64,000 nucleotides of DNA from Actinomadura sp. K4S16 (GTDB taxonomy: Bacteria > Actinomycetota > Actinomycetes > Streptosporangiales > Streptosporangiaceae). Numbering within the stretch: the stretch's first letter is position 1; every line of letters begins with the position of its first letter. The stretch covers positions 186,001 to 250,000 of the forward strand of contig NZ_BDDE01000011.1 of NCBI RefSeq assembly GCF_008327685.1, given 5' to 3'. Below the pieces are notes generated by a model. It saw nothing but the letters and a program-made list of their open reading frames with translations. It did no database searches and was not told the origin of the DNA. This document shows positions 16,376-24,513 of the stretch, piece by piece. Position numbers and translations under genes: made by a program.

Positions 16376-17352
16376 AGCCAGCCGCTCTTGCGCAGTCGGC
16401 GGAACAGCAGCACGCACACGACGGCCATGACCGCGATGACGAGCGGGTAGCCGATCGTCCAGTGCAGCTCGGGCATGTGGTCGAAGTTCATGCCGTAGAT
16501 CCCGGCGATCGCGGTGGGCACGGCGATGATCGCGGCCCACGCGGAGATCTTCCGCATGTCCTCGTTCTGCCGCTTGCCGAGCAGCGCCAGGTGCGCGGTC
16601 AGCACGCTGTTGAGCAGTTCGTTGTGGGAGTCGACCTGCCCGTCGACGCGCAGCAGGTGGTCCAGGACGTCGCGGAAGTACTCGCGGGTGGAGCCGCACT
16701 CGGCGACGCGGCCCTTCACGATCTCCTGGAGGACGGGCACGAGCGGGTCCTCGGCGCTGCGGAACTCCAGCACCTCCCGCTTGAGCGAGTAGATGTCGGC
16801 GGTGACGTCCCGGGCGTTCGGGTCGAACACGGCCCGTTCCAGCCCGATGATGTCGACCTCGACCTCGTGGGCGACGACGCCGTACCGGTCGACGACCTCG
16901 TCGCACACCGCGTACAGGACCGCGGTGGCGCCGTGCCCGAGCAGCTCCGGGCTCTCCTCCAGCCGCTTGCGGACCGGCCCGAGCGGGTTGCCGGCGCCGT
17001 GCCGGACGGTCACCACGAAGTCCCGGCCGAGGAAGACCATGATCTCGCCGACCTCGATGTCGGAGGTCTTGTCGATGTAGGCGAGGGTCTTCAGCACCAC
17101 GAACAGCGTGTCGTCGTAGCGCTCCATCTTGGGCCGCTGGTGCGCGGACACCGCGTCCTCGGCCGCCAGGGGGTGCAGGTTCAGCTCGTCCTTGACCAGC
17201 TCGAACTCGTCCTCGTCGGGTTCGAAGAGGCCGATCCACAAGAAGCAGTCGCCGTCCTCCCGGGCGAGGTCGAACGCGTCGCTGATGTCGCCCTCGATGT
17301 CGCGGCGCTTGCCGCCGGCGTAGATGGCCTTGTCGACGATCACGCCACGCAT
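16372..17352 (-). CDS. corA: CorA-family magnesium/divalent cation transporter
   Basis: The 326-residue protein has a large soluble N-terminal domain rich in acidic residues and ends with two membrane helices. The first of these is followed by the diagnostic YGMNF loop (YGMNFDHMPELHW), and the protein finishes with a basic RRLRKSGWL tail. CorA proteins form pentameric Mg2+ (also Co2+/Ni2+) channels gated by intracellular Mg2+. The length is normal for the family. The gene is convergent with the preceding membrane protein, sharing a CTAG stop overlap, and divergent from the phosphatase gene. The start GTG lies at 17352. Confidence 0.92.
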   Translation of the reverse strand: MRGVIVDKAIYAGGKRRDIEGDISDAFDLAREDGDCFLWIGLFEPDEDEFELVKDELNLHPLAAEDAVSAHQRPKMERYDDTLFVVLKTLAYIDKTSDIEVGEIMVFLGRDFVVTVRHGAGNPLGPVRKRLEESPELLGHGATAVLYAVCDEVVDRYGVVAHEVEVDIIGLERAVFDPNARDVTADIYSLKREVLEFRSAEDPLVPVLQEIVKGRVAECGSTREYFRDVLDHLLRVDGQVDSHNELLNSVLTAHLALLGKRQNEDMRKISAWAAIIAVPTAIAGIYGMNFDHMPELHWTIGYPLVIAVMAVVCVLLFRRLRKSGWL

Positions 17353-17392
17353 TGTCGCGCATCCGGGGCGTCGGGGCGTTCCGGTGATCTCC

Positions 17393-17398
17393 TAGAGT
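17393..17398 (+). promoter_or_regulatory. -10 box TAGAGT, leaderless start
   Basis: TAGAGT ends seven bases before the GTG at 17406. Confidence 0.5.
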
Positions 17399-17405
17399 GG
17401 CCGGT

Positions 17406-18119
17406 GTGACGACGCTTCTCCTGGTTCGGCATGGCCTGACCGCGATGACCGGCCCCGTGCTGGCCGGATGGACGCCCGGCGTGCGCCTGGACGAGCGCGG
17501 CCGCGCGCAGGCGGCCGCGCTCGCCGCCCGCCTGGCGCCGCTGCCGCTCGCCGCCGTCGTGTCCAGCCCCCTCGAACGCTGCGCCGAGACCGCGGAGGCC
17601 ATCGTCGCGGCGCGGGCCGAGCCCGCCGGGAAGATCGAGACCGACGAGCGGTTCGGCGAGGTCCGCTACGGCGACTGGACGGGGCGCCCCCTCAAGGAGC
17701 TGGCGGAGGAGCCGCTCTGGCGCGTCGTGCAGGCGCACCCGAGCGCCGCCCGGTTCCCCGGCGAGGCGGGGGAGGCGCTGGCGGACGCGCAGCACCGCGC
17801 CGTCGCCGCCGTCCGCGACTGGAACGAGCGGATCGCCGCCGCGCACGGGCCGGACGCGCTCTACGCGGTGTGCAGCCACGGCGACATCATCAAGTCCGTG
17901 GTCGCCGACGCCCTCGGCCTCCACCTGGACCAGTTCCAGCGCATCCAGGCCGACCCGGCCTCGCTCACCGTGATCCGGTACACCGAGACGCGCCCGTTCG
18001 TCGTGCGGCTCAACGACACCGGAGGCGACGTCGCCGGCCTGGTCCCGGAACCGCCGGAGGAACGTTCCGGGAAAGCCGGACTCGGGTCGAGTGACGCGGT
18101 CGTCGGCGGCGGCGCGTAG
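17406..18119 (+). CDS. Histidine phosphatase (phosphoglycerate mutase superfamily)
   Basis: The 237-residue protein has the RHG catalytic motif at its N-terminus (TTLLLVRHGLT) and the later VVSSPLERCAETAEAI, RYGDWTGRPL and CSHGDIIKS blocks, all normal for active histidine phosphatases. The gene is the first of a conserved actinobacterial trio (phosphatase, DUF3090, SCO1664) found near mshC, as in the Rv2135c-Rv2133c neighbourhood of Mycobacterium tuberculosis. Its substrate is unknown. GTG 17406 was preferred over GTG 17397 because it gives the family-like start and a leaderless spacing from TAGAGT. Its TAG stop forms the first half of the next gene's -10 box. Confidence 0.88.
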   Translation: MTTLLLVRHGLTAMTGPVLAGWTPGVRLDERGRAQAAALAARLAPLPLAAVVSSPLERCAETAEAIVAARAEPAGKIETDERFGEVRYGDWTGRPLKELAEEPLWRVVQAHPSAARFPGEAGEALADAQHRAVAAVRDWNERIAAAHGPDALYAVCSHGDIIKSVVADALGLHLDQFQRIQADPASLTVIRYTETRPFVVRLNDTGGDVAGLVPEPPEERSGKAGLGSSDAVVGGGA

Positions 18120-18122
18120 GGT
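18117..18122 (+). promoter_or_regulatory. -10 box TAGGGT overlapping upstream stop codon
   Basis: TAGGGT begins with the TAG stop of the phosphatase gene and ends seven bases before the ATG at 18130. Confidence 0.5.
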
Positions 18123-18129
18123 CATTGGC

Positions 18130-18678
18130 ATGCCCGTCATCTCCTACGACCCGCCGGAGCGCTTCGTCGCCGGCGCCGTCGGGCGCCCCGGCGACCGCGC
18201 CTTCTACCTGCAGGCGCGCTCGGGCCGCCGCGTCACCAGCGTCGGACTGGAGAAGTTCCAGGTGACGCTGCTGGCCGAGCGGCTCGAGGAGCTGCTGGAC
18301 GAGGTCCTGCGGCGCAGCGGCGGGGAGGCGGCCGTGCCCGCGGTCGCCCCGTCCGAGCTCAAGGACGACGGCCCCCTCGACCAGCCCGTCGAGGAGGAGT
18401 TCAAGGTCGGCACGATGGCGCTGGCCTGGGACCCCGAGGACGAGCAGGTGGTGATCGAGGCCCAGGAGGTCACCGAGTCCGACGAGGAGCCGGAGGTCGG
18501 CGAGGACGACCCGGCCGTCGCGGTGCTCCGGGTGCGGATCAGCGCGGCGCAGGCCCGCGCGTTCGCCGAGCGCGCCCTGCAGGTGGTGGCGGCCGGGCGG
18601 CCGCCGTGCCCGCTGTGCGGCCTGCCGCTCGACAGCGAGGGGCACGTGTGCCCCCGCCAGAACGGGTACCTCGGCTGA
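18130..18678 (+). CDS. DUF3090 family protein with C-terminal zinc-ribbon-like Cys motif
   Basis: The 182-residue protein opens with PVISYDPPERFVAGAVG and FYLQARSGRRVTSVGLEKFQ and ends in CPLCGLPLDSEGHVCPRQNG, a Cys4-like or Cys3His metal-binding tail. This is the DUF3090 family of actinobacteria, of unknown function, always found beside a histidine phosphatase and an SCO1664-type gene. The three genes are probably expressed together and may act in one process, but no biochemical role can be read. The ATG at 18130 has a leaderless -10 box and no ribosome site. Confidence 0.88.
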   Translation: MPVISYDPPERFVAGAVGRPGDRAFYLQARSGRRVTSVGLEKFQVTLLAERLEELLDEVLRRSGGEAAVPAVAPSELKDDGPLDQPVEEEFKVGTMALAWDPEDEQVVIEAQEVTESDEEPEVGEDDPAVAVLRVRISAAQARAFAERALQVVAAGRPPCPLCGLPLDSEGHVCPRQNGYLG

Positions 18679-18731
18679 GATGACACCCCGCTGTGCTGGA
18701 TCATGGACGACGTGGCCGGGAGAATGAGCGC

Positions 18732-19520
18732 ATGACGCAGTCCTCGCGCGGGCGGGCGCCCGCCGGCGACGCAGGCGGACGGGCCGGGGCCGGGCGCCCG
18801 GTCCCGCCGCGCGACGCGGACGCCGCCGAGCGGCTGCTGTCGGCCGGGCGCATCGCCGTGGAGGGCCGGCTCGTCCAGGCTTCGAACGCCACCCTCTACT
18901 GCTCGATCGAGCACGACGGGGCGACGGCCAACTGCGTCTACAAGCCGGTCGCGGGGGAGCGGCCCCTGTGGGACTTCCCCGACGGCACGCTCGCCGAGCG
19001 GGAGGTCGCCGCCTACGAGGTCTCCAAGGCCATGGGCTGGAACACCGTCCCGCCCACCGTCCACCGCGACGGCCCGTACGGGCCCGGCATGGTGCAGCTG
19101 TGGGTGGAGCCCGACCCCGACATCGACCTCGTCGCGCTGTCCCGCTCCGACGACGAGGCCGTCCGCCGGATGGCGGTCTTCGACGCCGTCGTCAACAACG
19201 CCGACCGCAAGATCGGCCATCTGCTGCCGCCCGGCGACGGCCACGTGTACGGCTGCGACCACGGCGTCTGCTTCTCCACCGAGTACAAGCTCCGCACCGT
19301 CCTGTGGCAGTGGCGCGGCAAGCCCCTCACCGCCGAGGCCGTCGACGCGCTCGGCCGGGTCCACGCCGAGCTGCGCGGCGCCCTCGGCGCGCGGCTGGCC
19401 GAGCTGCTCACGGCCGAGGAGGTCGACGCCACCCGGCGCCGCGTCGAGCTGATGCTCAAGCACCGCATCCACCCCTACCCGCCCGAGGACTGGCCCGCCA
19501 TCCCCTGGCCGCCGCTGTAG
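18732..19520 (+). CDS. SCO1664 family protein (kinase-like fold)
   Basis: The 262-residue protein carries the family blocks LYCSIEHDGATANCVYKPVAGE, AYEVSKAMGWNTVPPTV, FDAVVNNADRKIGH and YGCDHGVCFSTE. NNADRKIGH and the later DHG resemble the catalytic and metal loops of phosphoinositide 3/4-kinase-like proteins, so a phosphotransferase role is a reasonable inference. It completes the phosphatase-DUF3090-SCO1664 trio. The ATG at 18732 has GGGAGA about eight bases upstream; the earlier in-frame start at 18693 would add 13 residues without support. The N-terminal 30 residues are Gly/Arg/Ala rich and poorly constrained. Confidence 0.85.
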   Translation: MTQSSRGRAPAGDAGGRAGAGRPVPPRDADAAERLLSAGRIAVEGRLVQASNATLYCSIEHDGATANCVYKPVAGERPLWDFPDGTLAEREVAAYEVSKAMGWNTVPPTVHRDGPYGPGMVQLWVEPDPDIDLVALSRSDDEAVRRMAVFDAVVNNADRKIGHLLPPGDGHVYGCDHGVCFSTEYKLRTVLWQWRGKPLTAEAVDALGRVHAELRGALGARLAELLTAEEVDATRRRVELMLKHRIHPYPPEDWPAIPWPPL

Positions 19521-19568
19521 GTCGGCCCCGCCGGGTGCGGCATTTCCGGGAAATGCTCCAATTAGGGC

Positions 19569-20333
19569 ATGTGCACGGCGATCATCAGTGTCGACCCCGC
19601 CTCCCCCGTCCCGGTGCTCCTCGCGGGCGTGCGCGACGAGTTCGTCGCCCGCGCCTGGGAGCCGCCCGGCCGGCACTGGCCGGACCGCCCAGGCCTCCTC
19701 GGCGGCCGCGACCTGCGCGCGGGCGGTACCTGGCTGGCGGTGGACCCCGGCGCCCCGCGGGTCGCCGTCGTGCTGAACGGCCGCGGCCGGGCGGCGCCCG
19801 AGGCGGGCCGCGTCTCGCGCGGCGAACTGCCGCTGCGGGTCGCCGCCGACGGCAAGCTCGGCCTGCCCGACCTCGCCGCCTTCGACCCGTTCCATCTCGT
19901 CGGCGCCGAACCCGACCGGGTCCGGCTGTGGAGCTGGGACGGCGCGGCCCTCACCGAGCGGGACCTCGGCCCCGGCCTGCACATGATCGTCAACAGCGGG
20001 CTGGAGGGTGAGGGCCAGCTCGAGGGCGAGACCGAGGACGCCTACATGGCCGCGCGGCTCGCGCACTTCCGGCCGCTCCTGGCCGCCGCGCCGCGCCCCG
20101 AGCCGAGCCCCGGGGACCCCGTGGAGCGGGCCTGGGGCGCGTGGCTGCCGCTGGTGAACGGCGCCGGGCTGCCCCGCGCCGACCACCGCGCCCTGCTCCC
20201 CCTGCTCGACCTGGGCGACGGCCGGGTGTGGGGCACCACCTCCGTCAGCCTCGTCGCGCTGGGCCGGACCGGCGTCCGGTACGACTTCTCCGCCACCCCG
20301 GGGGACGGGCGGGCCTGGACCCGCGTCCGCTGA
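19569..20333 (+). CDS. NRDE/TANGO2 family protein
   Basis: The 254-residue protein begins MCTAII, so Cys becomes the N-terminal residue after Met removal, as in the Ntn-like TANGO2/NRDE family. It keeps the NR.DE-type region in altered form (VRDEFVARAWEPP) followed by LLGGRDLRAGGTWLAV and the later GTTSVSLVALG. In eukaryotes TANGO2 affects lipid and haem metabolism; the bacterial role is unknown. It follows SCO1664 on the same strand, but the 48-base gap suggests a separate promoter. The Asn of the NRDE motif is not preserved here (VRDE), which is mildly unusual. Confidence 0.8.
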   Translation: MCTAIISVDPASPVPVLLAGVRDEFVARAWEPPGRHWPDRPGLLGGRDLRAGGTWLAVDPGAPRVAVVLNGRGRAAPEAGRVSRGELPLRVAADGKLGLPDLAAFDPFHLVGAEPDRVRLWSWDGAALTERDLGPGLHMIVNSGLEGEGQLEGETEDAYMAARLAHFRPLLAAAPRPEPSPGDPVERAWGAWLPLVNGAGLPRADHRALLPLLDLGDGRVWGTTSVSLVALGRTGVRYDFSATPGDGRAWTRVR

Positions 20334-20402
20334 GGGGCGGCGGCCGGGACCGCGGCCCCGGACCTCTTGCCGGCTCCGCCTGCGGGACGTGACGCTCGGT
20401 GC

Positions 20403-20408
20403 TAGTTT
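20403..20408 (+). promoter_or_regulatory. -10 box TAGTTT before 49-codon ORF
   Basis: TAGTTT ends nine bases before the ATG at 20418, consistent with a leaderless or near-leaderless transcript for the permease operon. Confidence 0.4.
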
Positions 20409-20417
20409 GACTACCTG

Positions 20418-20567
20418 ATGCGATCTTCGTCGGAGCGGGGCCGCCCGCGCAGGGTCATCGGCGGACGGGGAGTGCGGATGGCGGCGGTGGCGCGGCGCGC
20501 GGCGCCCACGACCGGGTACCGGGCCCGCGTGCCCGGGCGGGCGGCGGCCGCGGCGGCGGCGCGATGA
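20418..20567 (+). CDS. Small Arg/Ala-rich ORF translationally coupled to permease
   Basis: A 49-codon frame starts with ATG at 20418, uses G or C in about 90% of third positions, and ends in TGA overlapping the downstream permease ATG as ATGA. The product is strongly basic (MRSSSERGRPRRVIGG at the start, an alanine run at the end) and matches no family I know. It may be a leader peptide that couples translation to the permease, or the residue of a longer lost gene. Confidence 0.4.
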   Translation: MRSSSERGRPRRVIGGRGVRMAAVARRAAPTTGYRARVPGRAAAAAAAR

Positions 20568-21532
20568 GCAGTTGCGCCGAGGTGGAGACCCGCCGGCGCA
20601 GGACGGCGCCGGACGGGGCCCGGCCCGTGGCGGGCCGCACCCCGTGCCAGCTCGCGTGGGCCCGGTTCCGCCGCGACCGGTTCGCGGTCGCGGCGCTCGC
20701 CGTCCTGGCGCTGATCCTGGCGTTCGCCGCGCTGGCGCCGCTGTGGGCGCACCTGACCGGCCACCCCTACGACGCGACCTTCCCGGAGACCGGGCTGGAC
20801 GCCGGAGGGCAGCCGCGCGGACCGGGCGGCCGCTTCCCCCTCGGCGCCGACCAGCTCGGCCGCGACGTCCTCGTCCGCGCCGCCTACGGCGCGCGGATCT
20901 CGCTGGCCGTCGGCATCCTGTCGGCCCTGCTCGCGTCCGCCGCCGGGACCGCGGTGGGGACCCTCGCCGGGTTCGCGGGCGGCCTCGTCGACGGCGTGCT
21001 CGCCCGGCTCATGGACATGCTGCTCGCCCTGCCGTACCTGCTGGTGGCCATCATGCTGGCCACCACGTTCCAGATCGGCTCGGTCGCCGCCGGCCTGACC
21101 ATGACGATCCTGATGATCGCGTTCTTCTCGTTCGCGGCGGTCGCCCGGGTGATCCGCGGCCAGGTGATCATGATCCGGAGGCGGGAGTTCATCGAGGCGG
21201 CCCGCGCCCTCGGCGCCTCCGACGTCCGGATCATGTTCGGCGAGATCCTGCCGAACCTGTCCGCGCAGATCACCGTGCTGACCTCGCTGCTGATCCCGGC
21301 CTCGATCGTCTTCGAGGCGACGCTGTCGTTCCTCGGCGTCGGGGTGCGCCCGCCGATGCCGAGCTGGGGGTCGATGCTCGGTGAGGGAGGCGACGTGTTC
21401 CAGACCGCCTGGTGGCTGCTCGCCGTCCCGGGCGTCCTGCTGCTGCTGACCACGCTGGCGTTCAACGTGCTCGGCGAGGGCGTCCGCGACGCGTTCGACC
21501 CGCGCGGCGACCGCGTCCCCGGGGGGCGGTGA
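20564..21532 (+). CDS. Peptide/nickel-type ABC transporter permease (DppC-like), orphan
   Basis: The 322-residue protein has six predicted membrane segments. Its C-terminal half contains the permease EAA loop, EFIEAARALGASDVRIMFGE, and the family ending FEATLSFLGVGVRPPMPSWG. A hydrophilic Arg-rich N-terminus of about 30 residues precedes the first helix. DppC-type subunits form the channel of oligopeptide importers with a DppB partner, which follows with a GTGA overlap. No binding protein or ATPase gene is present here; those of the operon at 27.9-34 kb could serve it, but that is inference. Confidence 0.85.
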   Translation: MSSCAEVETRRRRTAPDGARPVAGRTPCQLAWARFRRDRFAVAALAVLALILAFAALAPLWAHLTGHPYDATFPETGLDAGGQPRGPGGRFPLGADQLGRDVLVRAAYGARISLAVGILSALLASAAGTAVGTLAGFAGGLVDGVLARLMDMLLALPYLLVAIMLATTFQIGSVAAGLTMTILMIAFFSFAAVARVIRGQVIMIRRREFIEAARALGASDVRIMFGEILPNLSAQITVLTSLLIPASIVFEATLSFLGVGVRPPMPSWGSMLGEGGDVFQTAWWLLAVPGVLLLLTTLAFNVLGEGVRDAFDPRGDRVPGGR

Positions 21533-22482
21533 GGCGCGTGGCGCGGTTCGTCCTCCGCCGGCTGCTGTACGCGGTCGTGGTGCTGTGGCTGGTGGCCACC
21601 CTGGTGTTCGTCTTCCTGCACGTCTCGCCCGTCCCGGTGGAGCGCGTCATCGGCGGGCCGCGCGCCACCGCGGACACCCTCGGCCAGATCCGCCGCAACC
21701 TCGGGCTGGACCGCCCCGTCCTCGTCCAGTACTGGCGGTTCGCCGCGCGGCTGCTGCGCGGGGACCTCGGCGACTCCTACATCAACGGCATGCCGGTCAC
21801 CACCCTGATCGGCGAGCGCCTCCCCACGACGCTGCTCCTGGTGGCGGGCGCCGCGATCCTGTGGTTCGCCGGCGGCGTCCTGCTCGGCGTCCTCAGCGCG
21901 GTGCGGGCGCGCGGCCTGTGGGACCGGGCCGCGACCGTGCTCGTGCTGGTCGGCCTGTCCACCCCGCCGTTCGTGATGGCGCTCGTGCTGCTGCAGGTGG
22001 CCTCCGCCGGGTTCGGCCGGGGCGCCGTCCACCTCTTCGAGGCCGGGCCGCCCCTGCAGGAGCACTTCCTGCGGCGGATGGTCCTGCCGTGGATCGCGCT
22101 GGCGTTCCTCATGATCGCCACCTACACGCGCCTCACCCGCGGGGCGATGCTGGACGTGCTCGGCGAGGACTACGTCCGCACGGCGCGGGCCAAGGGCCTG
22201 CCGGAGCGCCGCGTCGTCGGCCGGCACGGGCTGCGCACGGCGCTGACCCCGGTCGTCACCCAGCTCGGCATCGACCTCGGCGCCCTGATCGGCTCCACGG
22301 TCGTCACCGAGAAGGTGTTCGGGCTGCAGGGGGTGGGCCAGCTCGTCTACCAGTCCATCGCGCTCGGCGACACCCCGGTCATCATCGGGGTGACGCTGCT
22401 GGTGACGTCGTCCGTGGTCGCCGCGAACCTGCTGGTCGACATCGGCTACTCGGTGCTGGACCCGCGCGTCCGGCTGGGCTGA
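21529..22482 (+). CDS. Peptide/nickel-type ABC transporter permease (DppB-like), orphan
   Basis: The 317-residue membrane protein has the DppB pattern: ARFVLRRLLYAVVVLWLVATLVF is one long first helix region, then LGLDRPVLVQYW, and the EAA loop DYVRTARAKGLPERRVVGRH. It ends SVLDPRVRLG. The GTG at 21529 overlaps the stop of the DppC-like gene (GTGA), so the two permeases are made in a fixed ratio. The order C-then-B is the reverse of many dpp operons. It lies 79 bases before mshC on the same strand. Confidence 0.85.
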   Translation: MRRVARFVLRRLLYAVVVLWLVATLVFVFLHVSPVPVERVIGGPRATADTLGQIRRNLGLDRPVLVQYWRFAARLLRGDLGDSYINGMPVTTLIGERLPTTLLLVAGAAILWFAGGVLLGVLSAVRARGLWDRAATVLVLVGLSTPPFVMALVLLQVASAGFGRGAVHLFEAGPPLQEHFLRRMVLPWIALAFLMIATYTRLTRGAMLDVLGEDYVRTARAKGLPERRVVGRHGLRTALTPVVTQLGIDLGALIGSTVVTEKVFGLQGVGQLVYQSIALGDTPVIIGVTLLVTSSVVAANLLVDIGYSVLDPRVRLG

Positions 22483-22549
22483 GGGGCGCCGGGCGGGCCG
22501 TCCGGTCGGATGCCGCGATCTCGGATTCATGCCGCGAAGTGCGCATGGA

Positions 22550-22555
22550 TAAGCT
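22550..22555 (+). promoter_or_regulatory. -10 box TAAGCT before mshC, leaderless start
   Basis: TAAGCT ends six bases before the ATG at 22562 in a locally AT-richer stretch, with no ribosome site. Confidence 0.45.
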
Positions 22556-22561
22556 TTCCGT

Positions 22562-23791
22562 ATGCGATCGTGGCCCGCCTCCGAAGTCCCCCGCCTGTCC
22601 GATGCGGGACTGCCCGCCGCGACCCGGCCTCTGAGCCTGCACGACACCGGGACGGGGACGACGCGCCCCACCTCGCCCGGCGACACCGCCCGGATGTACG
22701 TGTGCGGGATCACCCCGTACGACGCGACGCATCTGGGCCATGCCAACACGTACCTGGCCTTCGACCTGGTCAACCGGGTGTGGCGGGATCTCGGCCATCA
22801 GGTCTGCTACGTCCAGAACGCCACCGACGTCGACGACCCCCTTCTGGAACGTGCCCGGCAGACGGGCGAGGACTGGCGCGATCTGGCCGACCGGGAGATC
22901 CAGCTCTTCCGCGACGACATGACCGCGCTGCGCGTGCTGCCGCCCGACCGGTACATCGGCGCGGTCGAGGCGATCCCTATGATCATCGAGATGATCGAGA
23001 AGCTGCGCGGCCGGGACGCCGCCTACGAGGTGGCCGGCGACGTCTACTTCCCGATCGCCTCCGACCCGGCCTTCGGGCAGGTCAGCCGGCTCACGCGGGA
23101 GGAGATGGGCCCGCTGTTCGCCGAGCGCGGCGGCGACCCCGGCCGGCCCGGCAAGCGCGACCCGCTCGACGCGCTGCTGTGGATGGCGCGGCGGCCTGGC
23201 GAGCCCGGCTGGGACTCGCCGTTCGGGGAGGGCCGCCCCGGCTGGCACGTGGAGTGCTCGGCGATCTCCATCGAGTACCTCGGCATGGGGTTCGACGTGG
23301 AGGGCGGCGGCTCGGACCTGGCGTTCCCGCACCACGAGATGGGCGCCTCGCACGCGCAGGTCGCCACGGGGGAGCGTCCCCACGCCCGCGCCTACGTGCA
23401 CGCCGGCATGGTCGGCCTGGACGGCGAGAAGATGTCCAAGTCGCGCGGCAACCTCGTGTTCGTCTCGAAGCTCCGGCGGTCCGGCGCCGACCCGATGGCG
23501 ATCCGGCTGGCGCTGCTGGCCCACCACTACCGCTCGGACTGGGAGTGGACGCCGGCCGAGCTCGACAAGGCGGCGGCGCGCCTCGGCCGCTGGCGGGCCG
23601 CGGCGGCGCGCCCGTCCGGTCCGCCCGCCGCCCCGCTGGCCGCCGCGGTCCGCGAGAGCCTGGCCGACGACCTCGACGCGCCGGCCGCGCTGGCGGCCGT
23701 CGACGCCTGGGCGGCCGCCGACGGCGCCGACGAGGCCGCGCCGGCCCAGGCCGCCGCCGTCGTCGACGCCCTCCTCGGCGTCGATCTCTGA
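22562..23791 (+). CDS. mshC: Mycothiol ligase MshC (Cys:GlcN-Ins ligase)
   Basis: The 409-residue class I tRNA-synthetase-like ligase is related to CysS but shorter. It has a zinc Cys in [10 protein letters not shown] (Cys48), the HIGH equivalent HLGH (57-60), the zinc ligand region [25 protein letters not shown], and KMSKS around residues 289-293. MshC joins cysteine to glucosaminyl-inositol, the penultimate step of mycothiol synthesis. It lacks the anticodon-binding tail of true CysRS, and its context near the DUF3090 trio and PAC2 matches MshC loci of other actinobacteria. Confidence 0.95.
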   Translation: MRSWPASEVPRLSDAGLPAATRPLSLHDTGTGTTRPTSPGDTARMYVCGITPYDATHLGHANTYLAFDLVNRVWRDLGHQVCYVQNATDVDDPLLERARQTGEDWRDLADREIQLFRDDMTALRVLPPDRYIGAVEAIPMIIEMIEKLRGRDAAYEVAGDVYFPIASDPAFGQVSRLTREEMGPLFAERGGDPGRPGKRDPLDALLWMARRPGEPGWDSPFGEGRPGWHVECSAISIEYLGMGFDVEGGGSDLAFPHHEMGASHAQVATGERPHARAYVHAGMVGLDGEKMSKSRGNLVFVSKLRRSGADPMAIRLALLAHHYRSDWEWTPAELDKAAARLGRWRAAAARPSGPPAAPLAAAVRESLADDLDAPAALAAVDAWAAADGADEAAPAQAAAVVDALLGVDL

Positions 23792-23793
23792 CC

Positions 23794-23811
23794 GGCCGGG
23801 CCCGCCCGGCC
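23794..23811 (+). terminator. Short GC palindrome after mshC
   Basis: GGCCGGG and CCCGGCC form a 7-bp stem with a four-base loop immediately after the mshC stop, between convergent genes. It is a weak terminator candidate. Confidence 0.35.
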
Positions 23812-23868
23812 CTCGGCCGCGGCGGTCCCTGCCGATCCCGGCACGGCGCGGCCGGTGAGCCCCGCGCG

Positions 23869-24396
23869 TCACAGCAGGCCCGCGAGCCTGTACAGCACCA
23901 GCGAGCCGGCCACCGCGACGTTCAGGCTGCTGCCGGCGCCCACCATGGGGATCTCCACGGCCAGGTCGAGCAGGTCGAGCGCCTCGGCGGGGATGCCGGA
24001 CTGCTCGTGGCCCAGCACCGCCACCGTCCGGGTGCGCGCGGCGGGCAGGTCCGCGAGCCGCACGGCCTCGTCGGCCAGCTCGACGCCGACGACCCGGCTC
24101 CCGGACGCCCGCTGCCGCTCCAGCCAGCCGAGCGGGTCGCCCACCCAGTGGACGCAGGCGGGGCGGCGCAGCGTGTTGCCCCGGGCGAGGGCCTCGGGCA
24201 CCCAGGGGAAGCGGGGGACGGCCATGCACGCGCCCACCGCGTCGCAGGTCCGCAGGAGCGTCCCGAGATTGGCGCCGTGCAGCGGCCACAGCGGCGCGAC
24301 GAGGAGATGGTCCCAGCAGGTGTGGGAGCGGCGGCGCCGCTGGCGCCGGAGCTCGCGGGGCGGGCGGACGCGGATCGCCGCCTGGCGGGGGCTCAC
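23869..24396 (-). CDS. TrmH/SpoU-type RNA 2'-O-methyltransferase
   Basis: The 175-residue protein shows the three SPOUT motifs: motif 1 ANLGTLLRTCDAVG, motif 2 VAVLGHEQSGIP, and motif 3 IPMVGAGSSLNVAVAGSLVLY, which form the trefoil knot that binds S-adenosylmethionine. The length is typical of minimal SpoU enzymes such as TrmL. The target nucleotide (tRNA or rRNA) cannot be read. The N-terminus is Arg-rich (PPRELRRQRRRR), which could help RNA contact. The GTG at 24396 is the only start that keeps that segment; the gene is convergent with mshC. Confidence 0.88.
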   Translation of the reverse strand: MSPRQAAIRVRPPRELRRQRRRRSHTCWDHLLVAPLWPLHGANLGTLLRTCDAVGACMAVPRFPWVPEALARGNTLRRPACVHWVGDPLGWLERQRASGSRVVGVELADEAVRLADLPAARTRTVAVLGHEQSGIPAEALDLLDLAVEIPMVGAGSSLNVAVAGSLVLYRLAGLL

Positions 24397-24513
24397 CGGC
24401 CCCGGGCGCTACCGCCCTCCGAGGGAGATGACGTCATGTCGGGCGCACTTCGCGGCGTGCGCGGGCCATCGACGGGGAATCGACGTGATCGAGTCTAGCC
24501 CCCGCCGCGGCCC

